A DNA stretch of 64,000 nucleotides, taken from contig NZ_LZHV01000061.1 of NCBI RefSeq assembly GCF_001667275.1, positions 310,001 to 374,000 on the forward strand, given 5' to 3'. Of this stretch, positions 51,721-60,846 are shown piece after piece. Below the pieces are notes generated by a model. It ran no database searches. It saw only the letters and a list, made by a program, of their open reading frames with translations, and had not been told where the DNA came from. This DNA comes from Mycobacterium sp. ACS4054 (GTDB lineage: Bacteria; Actinomycetota; Actinomycetes; Mycobacteriales; Mycobacteriaceae). A program made the translations under genes and the position numbers. Position 1 is the stretch's first letter. Each line of letters begins with the position of its first letter.

Positions 51721-51726
51721 TACGCT
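51721..51726 (+). promoter_or_regulatory. Candidate -10 of the heptose cluster
   Basis: TACGCT fits TANNNT and lies 45 nt upstream of the hddA ATG (51771), giving a leadered mRNA. Confidence 0.35.
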
Positions 51727-51770
51727 AGGGCTCTTCGTGAGAGATCGATGCATTGGGGTTGGCAGAGGCA

Positions 51771-52802
51771 ATGACGTCGGCAGTGAATCCCCGGCCCCGA
51801 ATCCGCGCCCGCGCGCCGCTGCGGATTTCGTTCGCGGGGGGCGGGACCGACGTGCCGCCGTTCCCCACCACCGAGGGCGGCTGCGTGCTGTCGGCGACCA
51901 TCGACCGCTACGCCTACGGCTCGCTGACCCCGCGCACCGATCGCCGGGTGAGTATCGAGTCGGTGGACTTCAAGACCACGCACGAGATGACGCTCGACAG
52001 CGAGATCCTCTACGACGGCAGCCTCGACCTGATCAAGGCCGCCGTGCGGCGTTTCGGCCGCGACGGCACCGACGGCTACGACCTGGTGCTGCGGTCGAGC
52101 GCGCCGCCCGGTTCGGGGCTGGGCTCGTCGTCGACGATGATGGTCGCGCTCACCGGCCTGCTCGCCGAGCACTACCGGGCGCCGATGGGCGAGTACGAGA
52201 CCGCCCAGCTGGCCTGCGCCATCGAACGCGAGGACCTCGGCATCGCCGGCGGCATGCAGGACATGTACGCGGCGACGTTCGGCGGATTCAACTTCATCGA
52301 GTTCACCGACCGGGTGATCGTCAATCCGCTGCGCGTGCGCGACCAGACCGCCTTCGAGCTCGAGCTCAGCCTGCTGCTGTGCTACACGGGCATCACGCGG
52401 GACTCCGGGCGCGTGATCGAGGACCAAACCCGCCGCGCCACAACGGGTGCCGACGACACACTGGCCGGATTGCGGGCACAGAAGGAACTGGCGGTGGCCA
52501 TGAAGGCCGCGCTGCTGACGGGCAAGCTCAACGACTTCGGCGCGCTGCTGGGCGAGGCGTGGATCCAGAAGAAGCGCATGTCGCCCTACATCACCAACGA
52601 GCGCATCGACGAGCTCTACGACCTGGCGCTGCGCAACGGCGCACTCGGCGGCAAGATCACCGGCGCCGGCGGTGGCGGTTACATCCTGCTGTTCTGCGAC
52701 TTCACCAAGAAGCACCGCCTCATCGAAAGCCTTGAGTCAGCCGGGGCCACCATCACCGAATTCGCTTTCGAGAGCAAGGGATTGACCACATGGCAGGCAT
52801 GA
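51771..52802 (+). CDS. hddA: D-glycero-alpha-D-manno-heptose 7-phosphate kinase
   Basis: A GHMP-family sugar kinase, 343 aa from ATG 51771 (a TTG at 51753 would add six). Signatures: RAPLRISFAGGGTDVPPF at the N-terminus, the phosphate loop PPGSGLGSSSTMMVALTG near 115-132, and GKITGAGGGGYILLF near the C-terminus. Adds the C1 phosphate in GDP-heptose synthesis. The gmhA ATG lies 13 bases inside its end. M. tuberculosis has the same three genes elsewhere (Rv0113-Rv0115, recalled). Confidence 0.9.
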   Translation: MTSAVNPRPRIRARAPLRISFAGGGTDVPPFPTTEGGCVLSATIDRYAYGSLTPRTDRRVSIESVDFKTTHEMTLDSEILYDGSLDLIKAAVRRFGRDGTDGYDLVLRSSAPPGSGLGSSSTMMVALTGLLAEHYRAPMGEYETAQLACAIEREDLGIAGGMQDMYAATFGGFNFIEFTDRVIVNPLRVRDQTAFELELSLLLCYTGITRDSGRVIEDQTRRATTGADDTLAGLRAQKELAVAMKAALLTGKLNDFGALLGEAWIQKKRMSPYITNERIDELYDLALRNGALGGKITGAGGGGYILLFCDFTKKHRLIESLESAGATITEFAFESKGLTTWQA

Positions 52803-53407
52803 GTAGCACCGACGTCGTCCCGCCAAGCGTCGAACTGGTTCAGGAGCGACTGGCGGACACGATCGCGGTCAAGCAACAGATGCTGTCGGGCGCCGTCGCG
52901 GCGCAGACCGTCGAGATCGCGCGGCTGATGATCGCGTCGCTGCGTTCCGGTGGAAAGGTGATCTTCTTCGGCAATGGCGGATCCGCACAAGACGCCGGGC
53001 ATCTGGCCGCAGAGTTGATGGGGCGCTTTGCATTTGACCGCCCGGGCCTCGCCGCGATCAGCCTGCCGGACGCCACTGCGGCGATGACGGCGATCGGCAA
53101 CGACTACTCCTACGACGAGGTGTTCGCACGCCAGGTGCTCGCCGCCGGCCGCGCGGGCGACGTCGTGGTCGGGCTCACCACGTCGGGCAACTCGCCGAAT
53201 GTCGTCCGCGCGCTGGAGGCGGCCGCCGATGCCGGGATGGCGACCGTGGCGCTCACCGGCGCGCGCGGCGGCAAGGTGGCCGACGTGGCCGAGTTCTGCA
53301 TCCGGGTCCCCAGCGACAACACGGGACGGGTGCAGGAGGCGTGCCTGCATCTCGGCCACTCGATCTGCGAGATGGTCGAAGCGGCGCTGTTCGCCCGATC
53401 CTCCTGA
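52790..53407 (+). CDS. gmhA: Sedoheptulose-7-phosphate isomerase
   Basis: A 205-aa SIS-domain protein making D-glycero-D-manno-heptose 7-phosphate, the first committed step. Sugar-phosphate loops: FFGNGGSAQDAGHLAAELMG near 63-82 and LTTSGNSPNVVRAL near 124-137. The metal or catalytic histidines lie in DAGHLAAE and LHLGHSICEMVE. Overlaps hddA by 13 bases. Confidence 0.94.
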   Translation: MAGMSSTDVVPPSVELVQERLADTIAVKQQMLSGAVAAQTVEIARLMIASLRSGGKVIFFGNGGSAQDAGHLAAELMGRFAFDRPGLAAISLPDATAAMTAIGNDYSYDEVFARQVLAAGRAGDVVVGLTTSGNSPNVVRALEAAADAGMATVALTGARGGKVADVAEFCIRVPSDNTGRVQEACLHLGHSICEMVEAALFARSS

Positions 53408-53421
53408 GGCCGTCCCAACCG

Positions 53422-53976
53422 ATGCCCGATTTGCGGAACGTCCGCACCGTCTTCCTGGACCGGGACGGGACCATCAACGTCAAGGCGCCCGACGGCGAGT
53501 ACATCAGGTCGCCCGACGAGCTAATCCTGCTGCCCGGCGCGGCGCAGGCGGTGGCCGCCCTGAACGCGGCGGGCCTGCGCACGGTCCTGGTCACCAACCA
53601 GCGCTGGCTGTCCGAACCGGCCGCTGACACGGCGCGGTTCGCCGCCGTACACCACCGCCTCGAACAACTGCTGGCCGACGAAGGCGCCCGCATCGACGCC
53701 GCCTACCACTGCCCGCACGCGGCGGACAGCTGCGACTGCCGCAAGCCCGGGGCGGGCATGCTGTTGCGCGCGGCGCGCGAGCACGGTTTCGCCCTGGCCG
53801 AATCGGTGATGATCGGGGACAGCGAGAGCGACGTGCAGGCGGGCCGGGCGGCCGGCGCGGCGACCGTCTTGCTGCGCGCCGGCGGTGGCACGGCGGGCGG
53901 CGCCGATGTCGTGGTCGACGACCTCGCCGCCGCGGTGCGCCTCATCCTGGGCGCCAGGGCGGCTAGTCCCGCCTAA
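53422..53976 (+). CDS. gmhB: D-glycero-D-manno-heptose bisphosphate phosphatase
   Basis: A 184-aa HAD-superfamily phosphatase from ATG 53422. The nucleophile motif is FLDRDGTIN. The zinc-binding CPHAADSCDCRKP (Cys-x-His...Cys-x-Cys) and the last motif GDSESDVQAG are typical of GmhB/HisB-N. Removes the C7 phosphate before GDP activation. Its last 14 bases overlap the convergent glycosyltransferase gene. Confidence 0.93.
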   Translation: MPDLRNVRTVFLDRDGTINVKAPDGEYIRSPDELILLPGAAQAVAALNAAGLRTVLVTNQRWLSEPAADTARFAAVHHRLEQLLADEGARIDAAYHCPHAADSCDCRKPGAGMLLRAAREHGFALAESVMIGDSESDVQAGRAAGAATVLLRAGGGTAGGADVVVDDLAAAVRLILGARAASPA

Positions 53977-54757
53977 ACCGTTGCGCCGCAGAGCGAACCA
54001 CCAACGCCAGCGCGAAGGGCAGGTCGTCGCGCAGGTACCTGCGGGCGAGTCGCCGCGGCTCGAGCGCCAGCCGGTGCACCCACTCGAACCCGAGCCGCTG
54101 CAACACCGGGGACGCCCGCCGAACCACGCCGGCGGTCATCGCGATGCCGCCACCGCAGGCGAGGAACCATGCGTTGGGCAGTTCGGCGCGCAGCAGTTCG
54201 ATGAGGCGTTCCTGGCGGGGAAAGCCCAAGCCCACGAAGACCAGATCGGGTGCGGCGGCCGCGACGGCGGCGACGGCCCGCGGCGTCCCTTCCGCGGTGC
54301 CGTCGAAGCCGAATTCCGGCGAGCAGGTGCCGGCGACGCGCAGGTCGGCGGAGCGCACCACCAGCGCCGCGGCCGCCTGCTCGGGTACCCCTCGCGCGCC
54401 GCCGAGGAGGTAGACCGACTTCCCGTCGGCCGCCGCGGCGGCGCTCAGCGTAAGGATCAACGACGAGCCGGCGACGCGCTCGGGCAACCGGTCTCCCCGG
54501 GCCCGCGCCGCCCACACCAGGGGCATCCCGTCGGCGACGACGAGGGACGCCCGGCCGATCAGCTCGGCGAGTTCGGGGCTCCGGGCGGCCGCCAGGGCCA
54601 CGTCGATGTTCACCGGGACGATCGAGCCGCCCCGACCGGCGGCCCAGGCCGCGCGCACGATCTCGACGACCTGCGGTTCGGTCAGGGCGTCGAACCAGAG
54701 ACCGCCCACCTGGACCTTGCGCGGTCCCACGCCCGTCAGCCTGCGGCCTGCGCTCAC
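53963..54757 (-). CDS. WecG/TagA/CpsF-family glycosyltransferase
   Basis: A 264-aa GT26 protein from GTG 54757; the frame stays open further upstream and the start is uncertain. Family signatures: VPVNIDVALAAARSPEL, VVADGMPLVWAARARG, YLLGGARGVPEQAA and VGLGFPRQERLIELLR, ending in a basic amphipathic helix for membrane contact. Enzymes of this family add an N-acetylated mannosamine-type sugar to a lipid-linked intermediate. Next to a heptose cluster it suggests assembly of a surface glycan (inference). Convergent with gmhB. Confidence 0.85.
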   Translation of the reverse strand: MSAGRRLTGVGPRKVQVGGLWFDALTEPQVVEIVRAAWAAGRGGSIVPVNIDVALAAARSPELAELIGRASLVVADGMPLVWAARARGDRLPERVAGSSLILTLSAAAAADGKSVYLLGGARGVPEQAAAALVVRSADLRVAGTCSPEFGFDGTAEGTPRAVAAVAAAAPDLVFVGLGFPRQERLIELLRAELPNAWFLACGGGIAMTAGVVRRASPVLQRLGFEWVHRLALEPRRLARRYLRDDLPFALALVVRSAAQRFRRD

Positions 54758-54979
54758 CCGATCATCATGCCCCGCGGCGTCGCCGACGGATGCCCTCGAC
54801 GCGCCCTCCTTGCCGCGGCCGGAACCCAGCCCATAACCTGGGCAACATCCGACCGTGTCCGGGGGTGTCGGGCCTGGCGCGGTAGACGACGGCAACGCAG
54901 GCGGGCAGGTCATGGCACAGCGGCGGTCACCGCGACGCGCAGACCCGCGCCGCGATGGTGTGAGCGGCGGGCTATCGCG

Positions 54980-55969
54980 GTGGCCTTGACCGGCGCGCGA
55001 GCGGACGAGCTGGCGGCGATGGACATCTTCGAGGGATGTCCCACCTCCGATCTGGTGCCGTTGGCGGCCGCGCTGCAACCGCTGCGCGCCGGAGCCGGCC
55101 AGGTGCTGATGAGGCAGGGCGAGGAGGCCGTCTCGTTCCTGGTCATCTCGTCGGGCATCGTCGAAATCACCCACGTTGGCGACGACGGCGTGGTGATCGT
55201 CGAACACGCCTTCCCGGGCATGCTCATCGGGGAGATCGCCCTGCTGCGGCACATCCCGCGCACGGCGACGGTCACCACCGCCGGCCCGCTGACGGGGTGG
55301 ATCGGCGACAACGACGCCTTCGCCCACATGCTCCACCTTCCCGGCGTGATGGAGCGGCTGTTGCGCACGGTGCGCCAGCGTCTGGCCGCGTTCATCACCC
55401 CGATCCCGATCCGGGTGCGCGACGGAACGCACCTGATGCTGCGGCCGGTGCTGCCCGGCGACAGCGAGCGGACCGTGCACGGGCACATCCAATTCTCCAG
55501 CGAGACGTTGTACCGGCGCTTCATGACGCCGCGACTGCCCACCCCGGCGTTGATGCACTACCTTTCCGAGGTCGACTACGTCGACCACTTCGTCTGGGTG
55601 GTGATCGACGGCAACGATCCCGTGGCCGACGCGCGTTTCGTCCGTGACGAAAGCGACCGCAGCGTCGCCGAGATCGCCTTCACCGTCGCCGACGCCTACC
55701 AGGGCCGGGGGATCGGCACGTTTCTGGTGAATGCGCTGTCCATCGCGGCGCGGGTCGCTGGGGTCGAAAGATTCTCGGCGCGAATGCTTTCCGACAACCT
55801 GCCGATGCGCACGATCATGGACAACTACGGTGCGGTCTGGCAGCGCGAGGACGTCGGCGTCATCACCACCGTCATCGACGTGCCGCACCGGCCCGACCAC
55901 GGCGTGCGTCGCGACGTGGCCGCCCAGATCGAGCACGTCGCCCGCCAGATGATCGAGGTGGTCGGCTGA
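54980..55969 (+). CDS. pat: cAMP-regulated protein lysine acetyltransferase (Pat)
   Basis: A 329-aa protein: an N-terminal cyclic-nucleotide-binding domain (about 15-145, with the phosphate cassette GEIALLRHIPRTATV) fused to a C-terminal GNAT domain (about 155-320, with acetyl-CoA loop AYQGRGIGTFLVNAL). M. tuberculosis Rv0998 has this layout. cAMP binding relieves autoinhibition and the enzyme acetylates lysines of acyl-CoA synthetases (established). GTG 54980 gives the full cNMP domain; the next in-frame ATG, 55019, is 13 codons in. Confidence 0.93.
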   Translation: MALTGARADELAAMDIFEGCPTSDLVPLAAALQPLRAGAGQVLMRQGEEAVSFLVISSGIVEITHVGDDGVVIVEHAFPGMLIGEIALLRHIPRTATVTTAGPLTGWIGDNDAFAHMLHLPGVMERLLRTVRQRLAAFITPIPIRVRDGTHLMLRPVLPGDSERTVHGHIQFSSETLYRRFMTPRLPTPALMHYLSEVDYVDHFVWVVIDGNDPVADARFVRDESDRSVAEIAFTVADAYQGRGIGTFLVNALSIAARVAGVERFSARMLSDNLPMRTIMDNYGAVWQREDVGVITTVIDVPHRPDHGVRRDVAAQIEHVARQMIEVVG

Positions 55970-56013
55970 GCCCCTTCCGGATCGGCCCGCTGACAACCCC
56001 CGCGCTCGCGCTG

Positions 56014-56658
56014 TTGGTGGCCGCGTGCGCCCACGCGCCCGCACCCGCTCCCCCGCCCGGGCCTACGAAATCGCCGGCGCCCAAGGCGGTCAACCCCGCC
56101 AACATCAAGCGGTTGGTCCGCGAGCTGCCGCCTGGATACGAGGCGACCACGGGCATCCCCAGCGGGGCGTCGCCGCGAGTGATCTGGGCCCTGGGGCCGG
56201 AGGCGTTGGACAGCGCGACGAGGCCGCCGCAATGCGCGACGCTCGCCGACCCCGGGAATGGACGCGACCAGTCGGCGCAGGGCGTGTCGGGGTCGGGCAG
56301 CGGGGGGATCGTCGACGCGGTGGTGGTGGCTTTGCCGGGCCCGGTGGACCTGCCCGGCGACGTCGTCGCCGCGTGTGGGCAGTGGACCATGACCGCCGGG
56401 CGCGCCACGGCAAGCGTGCGCCTCATCGAGGCGCCGCGCATCGATGGCGCCGCGACCGTCGGCATGGTCGCCGACGTCAAGTCGTCCGTCGAGTCGGGCA
56501 CCGAGATAGATTCGCGCACATACACATACACGGCCTACCTGGGCAACTACTACGCGTTCACCACGCTGACCACCGACCCGGGTTCGGTGGTGCCCGCGTT
56601 GCCACCGCAATTCGCCGCCGATCTGCTCGTCAAAACGGTGTCCACGTTGCGCAGCTGA
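56014..56658 (+). CDS. DUF5642-type lipoprotein (first of two)
   Basis: About 214 aa from TTG 56014, but the start is unclear. The lipobox LVAAC needs a signal peptide upstream. The in-frame codons before it encode a plausible one (SPFRIGPLTTPALALLVAAC) with no ATG or GTG; a CTG at 55966 overlaps the pat stop. After the lipid Cys come a Pro-rich linker and a domain with paired cysteines (PQCATL and VVAACGQW). Homologous in layout to the next gene; position matches Rv0999. Confidence 0.75.
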   Translation: MVAACAHAPAPAPPPGPTKSPAPKAVNPANIKRLVRELPPGYEATTGIPSGASPRVIWALGPEALDSATRPPQCATLADPGNGRDQSAQGVSGSGSGGIVDAVVVALPGPVDLPGDVVAACGQWTMTAGRATASVRLIEAPRIDGAATVGMVADVKSSVESGTEIDSRTYTYTAYLGNYYAFTTLTTDPGSVVPALPPQFAADLLVKTVSTLRS

Positions 56659-56686
56659 CGCAGCCGCCTTGGGTAGATTGGCGACG

Positions 56687-57340
56687 ATGTTCAAGGAGGC
56701 GGTCGCAGTGGCGGCGGTGGTCGTGCTCGCCGGCTGCTCATCCGGGGCGACGACCTCGGCGAAGGTCGACATCAAGAAGGTCGCCGACGTGAAGTCGAGC
56801 TTCGGGCCGGACTTCAGGGTCACCGACATCGGTGAGCGCGGGATCGATCCCAAGGTGCTGGCCGGCCACAAGCTCCCCGAGGGGCTCACCTTCGACCCCG
56901 CCGGCTGCGCGAAGGCGGCGACCGGACCGGACATGCCCTCGGGCGTGCAGGGCAACATGGCGGCGGTCTCCGCCGAGGGCAAGGGCAACCGGTTCGTCGT
57001 CATCGCCATCGAGACGTCAAAAGCCTTGCCGTTCAACGACCCTGGGAAGGAATGCGCCAAGATCGCGTTCTCCGGCCCCCAGCTGCGGGGCGGCATGGAG
57101 GTGGTCGACGCGCCGCAGATCGACGGGGCCCGCACCATGGGTGTGCACCGCGTGCTGCAGGCGCTGGTCGCGGGCGGGCCACGCACCGGCGAGCTCTACG
57201 ACTATTCGGCGCAATTCGGCGAGTACCAGGTGATCGTCACGGCCAATCCGCTGGTGATCCCCGGGCAGCCGGTCGCGGCGGTCGATACGCAACGCGCCCG
57301 CGACCTGCTCGTCAACGCGGTGAAGGCGGTCCGCAGCTAG
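56687..57340 (+). CDS. DUF5642-type lipoprotein (second of two)
   Basis: A 217-aa lipoprotein from ATG 56687. The signal peptide has a short charged start (MFKEA), a hydrophobic core and the lipobox VLAGC with Cys17. The mature part has the same order of motifs as its upstream neighbour (GFTFDPAGCAKA-type cysteine, EVVDAPQIDGARTMG, then NPLVIPG), pointing to tandem duplication. Function unknown. 28 bp separate the two. Confidence 0.85.
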   Translation: MFKEAVAVAAVVVLAGCSSGATTSAKVDIKKVADVKSSFGPDFRVTDIGERGIDPKVLAGHKLPEGLTFDPAGCAKAATGPDMPSGVQGNMAAVSAEGKGNRFVVIAIETSKALPFNDPGKECAKIAFSGPQLRGGMEVVDAPQIDGARTMGVHRVLQALVAGGPRTGELYDYSAQFGEYQVIVTANPLVIPGQPVAAVDTQRARDLLVNAVKAVRS

Positions 57341-57349
57341 CGCAACGAC

Positions 57350-57940
57350 CTAGCGCACGCCGCGCGGGCGGAACTGGATGCTGATGCGCGGGCCCACCGG
57401 CGCCGCCGTCTTGGGCACGGCGTGCTCCCAGGTGCGCTGGCAGGATCCGCCCATCACCAGCAGGTCGCCGTGCGCCTGGGGCAGTCGCAACGACGGCCCG
57501 CCGCCGCGGCGGCGCATGGCGAACGTGCGGGTGGCGCCCAGGCTGATGATCGCCACCATGGTGTCCTCGGAGCTGCTGCGGCCGATGGTGTCGCCGTGCC
57601 AGGCCACGCTGTCGGACCCGTCTCGGTAGCAACACAATCCGACCGTGGTGAACGGTTCGCCGAGCTCACCGGCGTAGATGTCGTTGAGGCGGCGCCGCAG
57701 CCGGGCCAGCAGCGGGTGGGGCGGCTCGTCGACGGTGAGGTCGTGGAAGCTGACCAGCCGGGGCACGTCGACCACGCGGTCATACATCTGCCGGCGTTCC
57801 TCCCGCCACGGGACCGCCGACAACAGGGGGTCGAGCAGGTCGTCCGCTTCGGCGAGCCAGCCGGCGCGGATTTCGATGAAGGCGCCCTCGCCGAGTTGCC
57901 GGCGCTCGGTGTGCTGGAACAGGGAGCCTTGTACCGCCAT
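57350..57940 (-). CDS. AlkB-like 2-oxoglutarate/Fe(II) dioxygenase
   Basis: A 196-aa oxygenase of the nucleic-acid demethylase type. Iron ligands are in WHGDTIG (HxD) and the distal His in TWEHAV, with the 2-oxoglutarate and substrate arginines in GPRISIQFRPR. Corresponds to Rv1000c. ATG 57940 gives MAVQGSLF; the longer upstream frame is antisense to the arcA promoter. Probably repairs alkylated bases; substrate not proven. Confidence 0.88.
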   Translation of the reverse strand: MAVQGSLFQHTERRQLGEGAFIEIRAGWLAEADDLLDPLLSAVPWREERRQMYDRVVDVPRLVSFHDLTVDEPPHPLLARLRRRLNDIYAGELGEPFTTVGLCCYRDGSDSVAWHGDTIGRSSSEDTMVAIISLGATRTFAMRRRGGGPSLRLPQAHGDLLVMGGSCQRTWEHAVPKTAAPVGPRISIQFRPRGVR

Positions 57941-58027
57941 CTCCACGGCACCCAGCCTATCGCACATCCGTTCGATGACCCGGGGCGCGCGAGGGGCGTG
58001 TGCCCGGACGGCCGGGTCGGGCGCGGC

Positions 58028-58040
58028 TACGGTTGTGGGT
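58028..58040 (+). promoter_or_regulatory. Candidate -10 for leaderless arcA
   Basis: TACGGT (58028-58033) fits TANNNT and is 7 nt before GTG 58041. This selects that start over the GTG at 58035. Confidence 0.45.
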
Positions 58041-59249
58041 GTGGTCGACCTGGGCACCGATTCCGAGGTGGGAGCGCTGCGCGTCGTCATCCTGCACCGC
58101 CCCGGCGGCGAGTTGCGGCGGCTCAACCCGCGCAATATGGATCAGTTGCTGTTCGACGGGTTGCCCTGGGTGGCGCGCGCGCAAGACGAGCACGACCAGT
58201 TCGCCGAATTGCTGCGGTCCCGCGGCGTGCAGGTGCTGCTCTTGTCGGACCTGCTGGCCGAGGCGCTGACCCACAGCGGCGCCGCGCGGATGCAGGGGGT
58301 GGCCGCGGCGGTCGATGCCCGTCGGCTGGGAGTGCCGCTGGCGCAATCGCTTTCGGCCTACCTGCGGGGGCTGGACCCGGGCCGGTTGGCCCAGGTGTTG
58401 ATGGGCGGCATGACGTTCAACGAACTGCCGTCGGACATCCGGACCGACGTGTCGCTGGTGCTGCGCATGCACCAGGGGGCGGACTTCGTCATCGAGCCGC
58501 TGCCCAATCTGGTGTTCACCCGTGACTCGTCGATATGGATCGGCCCCCGGGTGGTGATCCCCACGCTGGCGCTGCGGGCCCGGGTGCGCGAGGCGTCGTT
58601 GACCGATCTCATCTACGCCCACCACCCGCGATTCACCGGGGTGCGGCGCGCCTACGAGTCGCGCACCGCTCCCGTCGAGGGCGGCGACGTGCTGCTGCTC
58701 GCCCCCGGTGTGGTGGCGGTGGGCGTCGGTGAACGCACCACCCCGGCCGGTGCGGAAGCGTTGGCCCGCAGCCTCTTCGAGGACGGACTGGCGAGCAAGG
58801 TGCTCGCCGTGCCGATCGCCCAGCGGCGCGCCCAGATGCACCTGGACACGGTGTGCACGATGGTCGACACCGACACCGTGGTGATGTACGCCAACGTCGT
58901 CGACACGCTCTCGGCGTTCACGATCGAGCGGACGCCGGAGGGCGTCGCGATCAGCGACGAGGCGCCGTTCCTGGAGGCCGCCGCCAAGGCGATGGAGATC
59001 GACCGGCTGCGCGTCATCGACACGGGGCTGGACCCCGTCATCGCCGAACGCGAGCAGTGGGACGACGGCAACAACACCTTGGCGCTGGCGCCCGGGGTCG
59101 TCGTCGCCTACGAGCGCAACGCGCAGACCAACGCGCGGCTTGAAGACGCCGGCATCGAGGTGCTGACCATCGCGGGCTCCGAACTGGGCACCGGCCGCGG
59201 CGGGCCACGCTGCATGTCGTGTCCCGTCGCCCGCGACCCGGTGCGTTAG
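58041..59249 (+). CDS. arcA: Arginine deiminase
   Basis: Hydrolyses arginine to citrulline and ammonia. The 402-aa protein has the guanidino-modifying fold: LHRPGGELRRL, NLVFTRDSSIW, the catalytic HLDTVCTMVD region, and the nucleophile Cys391 in GGPRCMSCP. Corresponds to Rv1001. No arcB/arcC genes adjoin, so it is not in a classical ADI operon. Confidence 0.96.
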   Translation: MVDLGTDSEVGALRVVILHRPGGELRRLNPRNMDQLLFDGLPWVARAQDEHDQFAELLRSRGVQVLLLSDLLAEALTHSGAARMQGVAAAVDARRLGVPLAQSLSAYLRGLDPGRLAQVLMGGMTFNELPSDIRTDVSLVLRMHQGADFVIEPLPNLVFTRDSSIWIGPRVVIPTLALRARVREASLTDLIYAHHPRFTGVRRAYESRTAPVEGGDVLLLAPGVVAVGVGERTTPAGAEALARSLFEDGLASKVLAVPIAQRRAQMHLDTVCTMVDTDTVVMYANVVDTLSAFTIERTPEGVAISDEAPFLEAAAKAMEIDRLRVIDTGLDPVIAEREQWDDGNNTLALAPGVVVAYERNAQTNARLEDAGIEVLTIAGSELGTGRGGPRCMSCPVARDPVR

Positions 59250-59265
59250 GCGTCGATGCGAAACC

Positions 59266-60834
59266 TCACCGCCAACTGGGCAGCCAGATCTCCATGTCCC
59301 AGGTCTGCTGCGAAATCGGCAGCCCGGTAAGCACCGGGAACAGCCAGGCGAAGTTGGTCACCACCAGAGCGACGTAACAGCACACCGCGATCAGCCCCAG
59401 CGTGCGCCGTTCGGCGCCCAGACCGCGGGCGCGGTTCGGCGGGTAGAGGATGTCCCCGCAGATCAGCGCGATCCCCATCACCAGGAACGGTGCCATCGTC
59501 GCCGCGTAGAAGAAGTACATCTGCCGGTCGATGTCGGCGAACCAGGGCAGCCACCCGGCGCAATAACCGGTCAGCACAACGGCATAACGCCAATCGCGGC
59601 GCACGAACGTGCGCCAGCACGCGTACAGCAGAACGGGCACCGCCAGCCACCACATCGCCGGGGTGCCCACCAGCATCTCCGCCTTGACGCACGACTGCGC
59701 GCCGCACCCGGACACGTTCTGCTGATCGATTGCGTATAGCACCGGCCGCAGCGACATCGGCCAGCTCCACGGCTTGGACTCCCAGGGGTGGTAGTTGCCG
59801 GCGGAGTTCGTCAGGCCCGCGTGGAATTGAAAAGCCTTGGCGCTGTAGTGCCATAGCGAGCGGATGGCGTCGGGCAGCGGTACCACCGAATGCGGGCCGA
59901 TCGACTGGCCCACCTCGTGGCGGTCGATCGCCGTCTCGGAGGCGAACCACGGCGCGTAGCTGGCCAGGTACACCGCGACGGGGATGAGGCCCAACGCGTA
60001 ACCGGTGGGCAGCAGATCGCGCCGCAACACCCCGAACCAGGGCCGGATCACCTGGTACTGGCGCCGCGCCGCGATGTCGAACGCCAACGACATCACGCCG
60101 AAGAACAGGACGAAATACAGGCCGGACCACTTTGTGCCGCAAGCCAATCCGAGCAGGACGCCGGCCAGGAAGCGCCACCACCGCACCCCCAACCGCGGAC
60201 CCCACACCGTCGCGGTCGCCCGGCCCTCCAGCAGCGCGGCGTGCAGGCGCTGGCGCACCTGATCGCGGTCGACGATGAGAGCGCCGAACGCGGCGACCAC
60301 GAAGAAGGTGAGGATGCCGTCGAGCAGGGCGGTCCGCGCGGCGACGAAGCTGACGCCGTCGCAGATCACCAGCACCCCGGCGATGGCGCCCACCAGCGTC
60401 GAGCGGCTGATCCGCCGCACGATCCGCGTCACCAGCACCACCAGCACGACGCCCAGCAGGGCGCCGGTGAACCGCCAGCCGACCCCGTCGTAGCCGAAGA
60501 TCCCCTCGCCGATCGCGATCAGCTGCTTGCCGACCGGCGGGTGGACCACCAGGCCGAACCCGGGGTTGTCCTCCACCCCGTGGTTGTGCAGCACCTGCCA
60601 GGCCTGGGGCGCGTAGTGCTTCTCGTCGAAAACGGGTGTGCCGGCGTCGGTCGGCGACCCGAGATTGAGGAACCGGGTGATCGTCGCCAGCACGGCGATC
60701 ACGCCCGTGACGACCCAGCCGCGGATGTGATCGGTCGGCCCGAAGTCGGCCACCGGAACCATCGGCCCCGGGCTGACGACGGGCACGACATGCTCGGGGC
60801 CGGCGACCAAGGATTCGCGGGGCGGGGCGGACAT
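59266..60834 (-). CDS. pmt: Polyprenyl-phosphomannose-protein O-mannosyltransferase
   Basis: A 522-aa GT39 membrane enzyme that mannosylates exported proteins during Sec translocation. About ten to eleven hydrophobic helices are visible. The catalytic Asp70-Glu71 pair sits in PVFDEKHY in the first extracytoplasmic loop. ATG 60834 is used; an ATG at 60861 would add nine residues and overlap divergent rsmI. Corresponds to Rv1002c. Confidence 0.94.
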   Translation of the reverse strand: MSAPPRESLVAGPEHVVPVVSPGPMVPVADFGPTDHIRGWVVTGVIAVLATITRFLNLGSPTDAGTPVFDEKHYAPQAWQVLHNHGVEDNPGFGLVVHPPVGKQLIAIGEGIFGYDGVGWRFTGALLGVVLVVLVTRIVRRISRSTLVGAIAGVLVICDGVSFVAARTALLDGILTFFVVAAFGALIVDRDQVRQRLHAALLEGRATATVWGPRLGVRWWRFLAGVLLGLACGTKWSGLYFVLFFGVMSLAFDIAARRQYQVIRPWFGVLRRDLLPTGYALGLIPVAVYLASYAPWFASETAIDRHEVGQSIGPHSVVPLPDAIRSLWHYSAKAFQFHAGLTNSAGNYHPWESKPWSWPMSLRPVLYAIDQQNVSGCGAQSCVKAEMLVGTPAMWWLAVPVLLYACWRTFVRRDWRYAVVLTGYCAGWLPWFADIDRQMYFFYAATMAPFLVMGIALICGDILYPPNRARGLGAERRTLGLIAVCCYVALVVTNFAWLFPVLTGLPISQQTWDMEIWLPSWR

Positions 60835-60846
60835 CGGTGTCGATCG

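Noticed and set aside
44413..54800. Prophage or integrative element in the accessory block
   Set aside because: No integrase, transposase, structural or plasmid genes and no attachment-site repeat was found. The block seems to be ordinary metabolic genes.
53885..54979. Long plus-strand frame running into pat
   Set aside because: It covers gmhB's end and the opposite-strand glycosyltransferase gene. The cNMP domain begins only after 54980.
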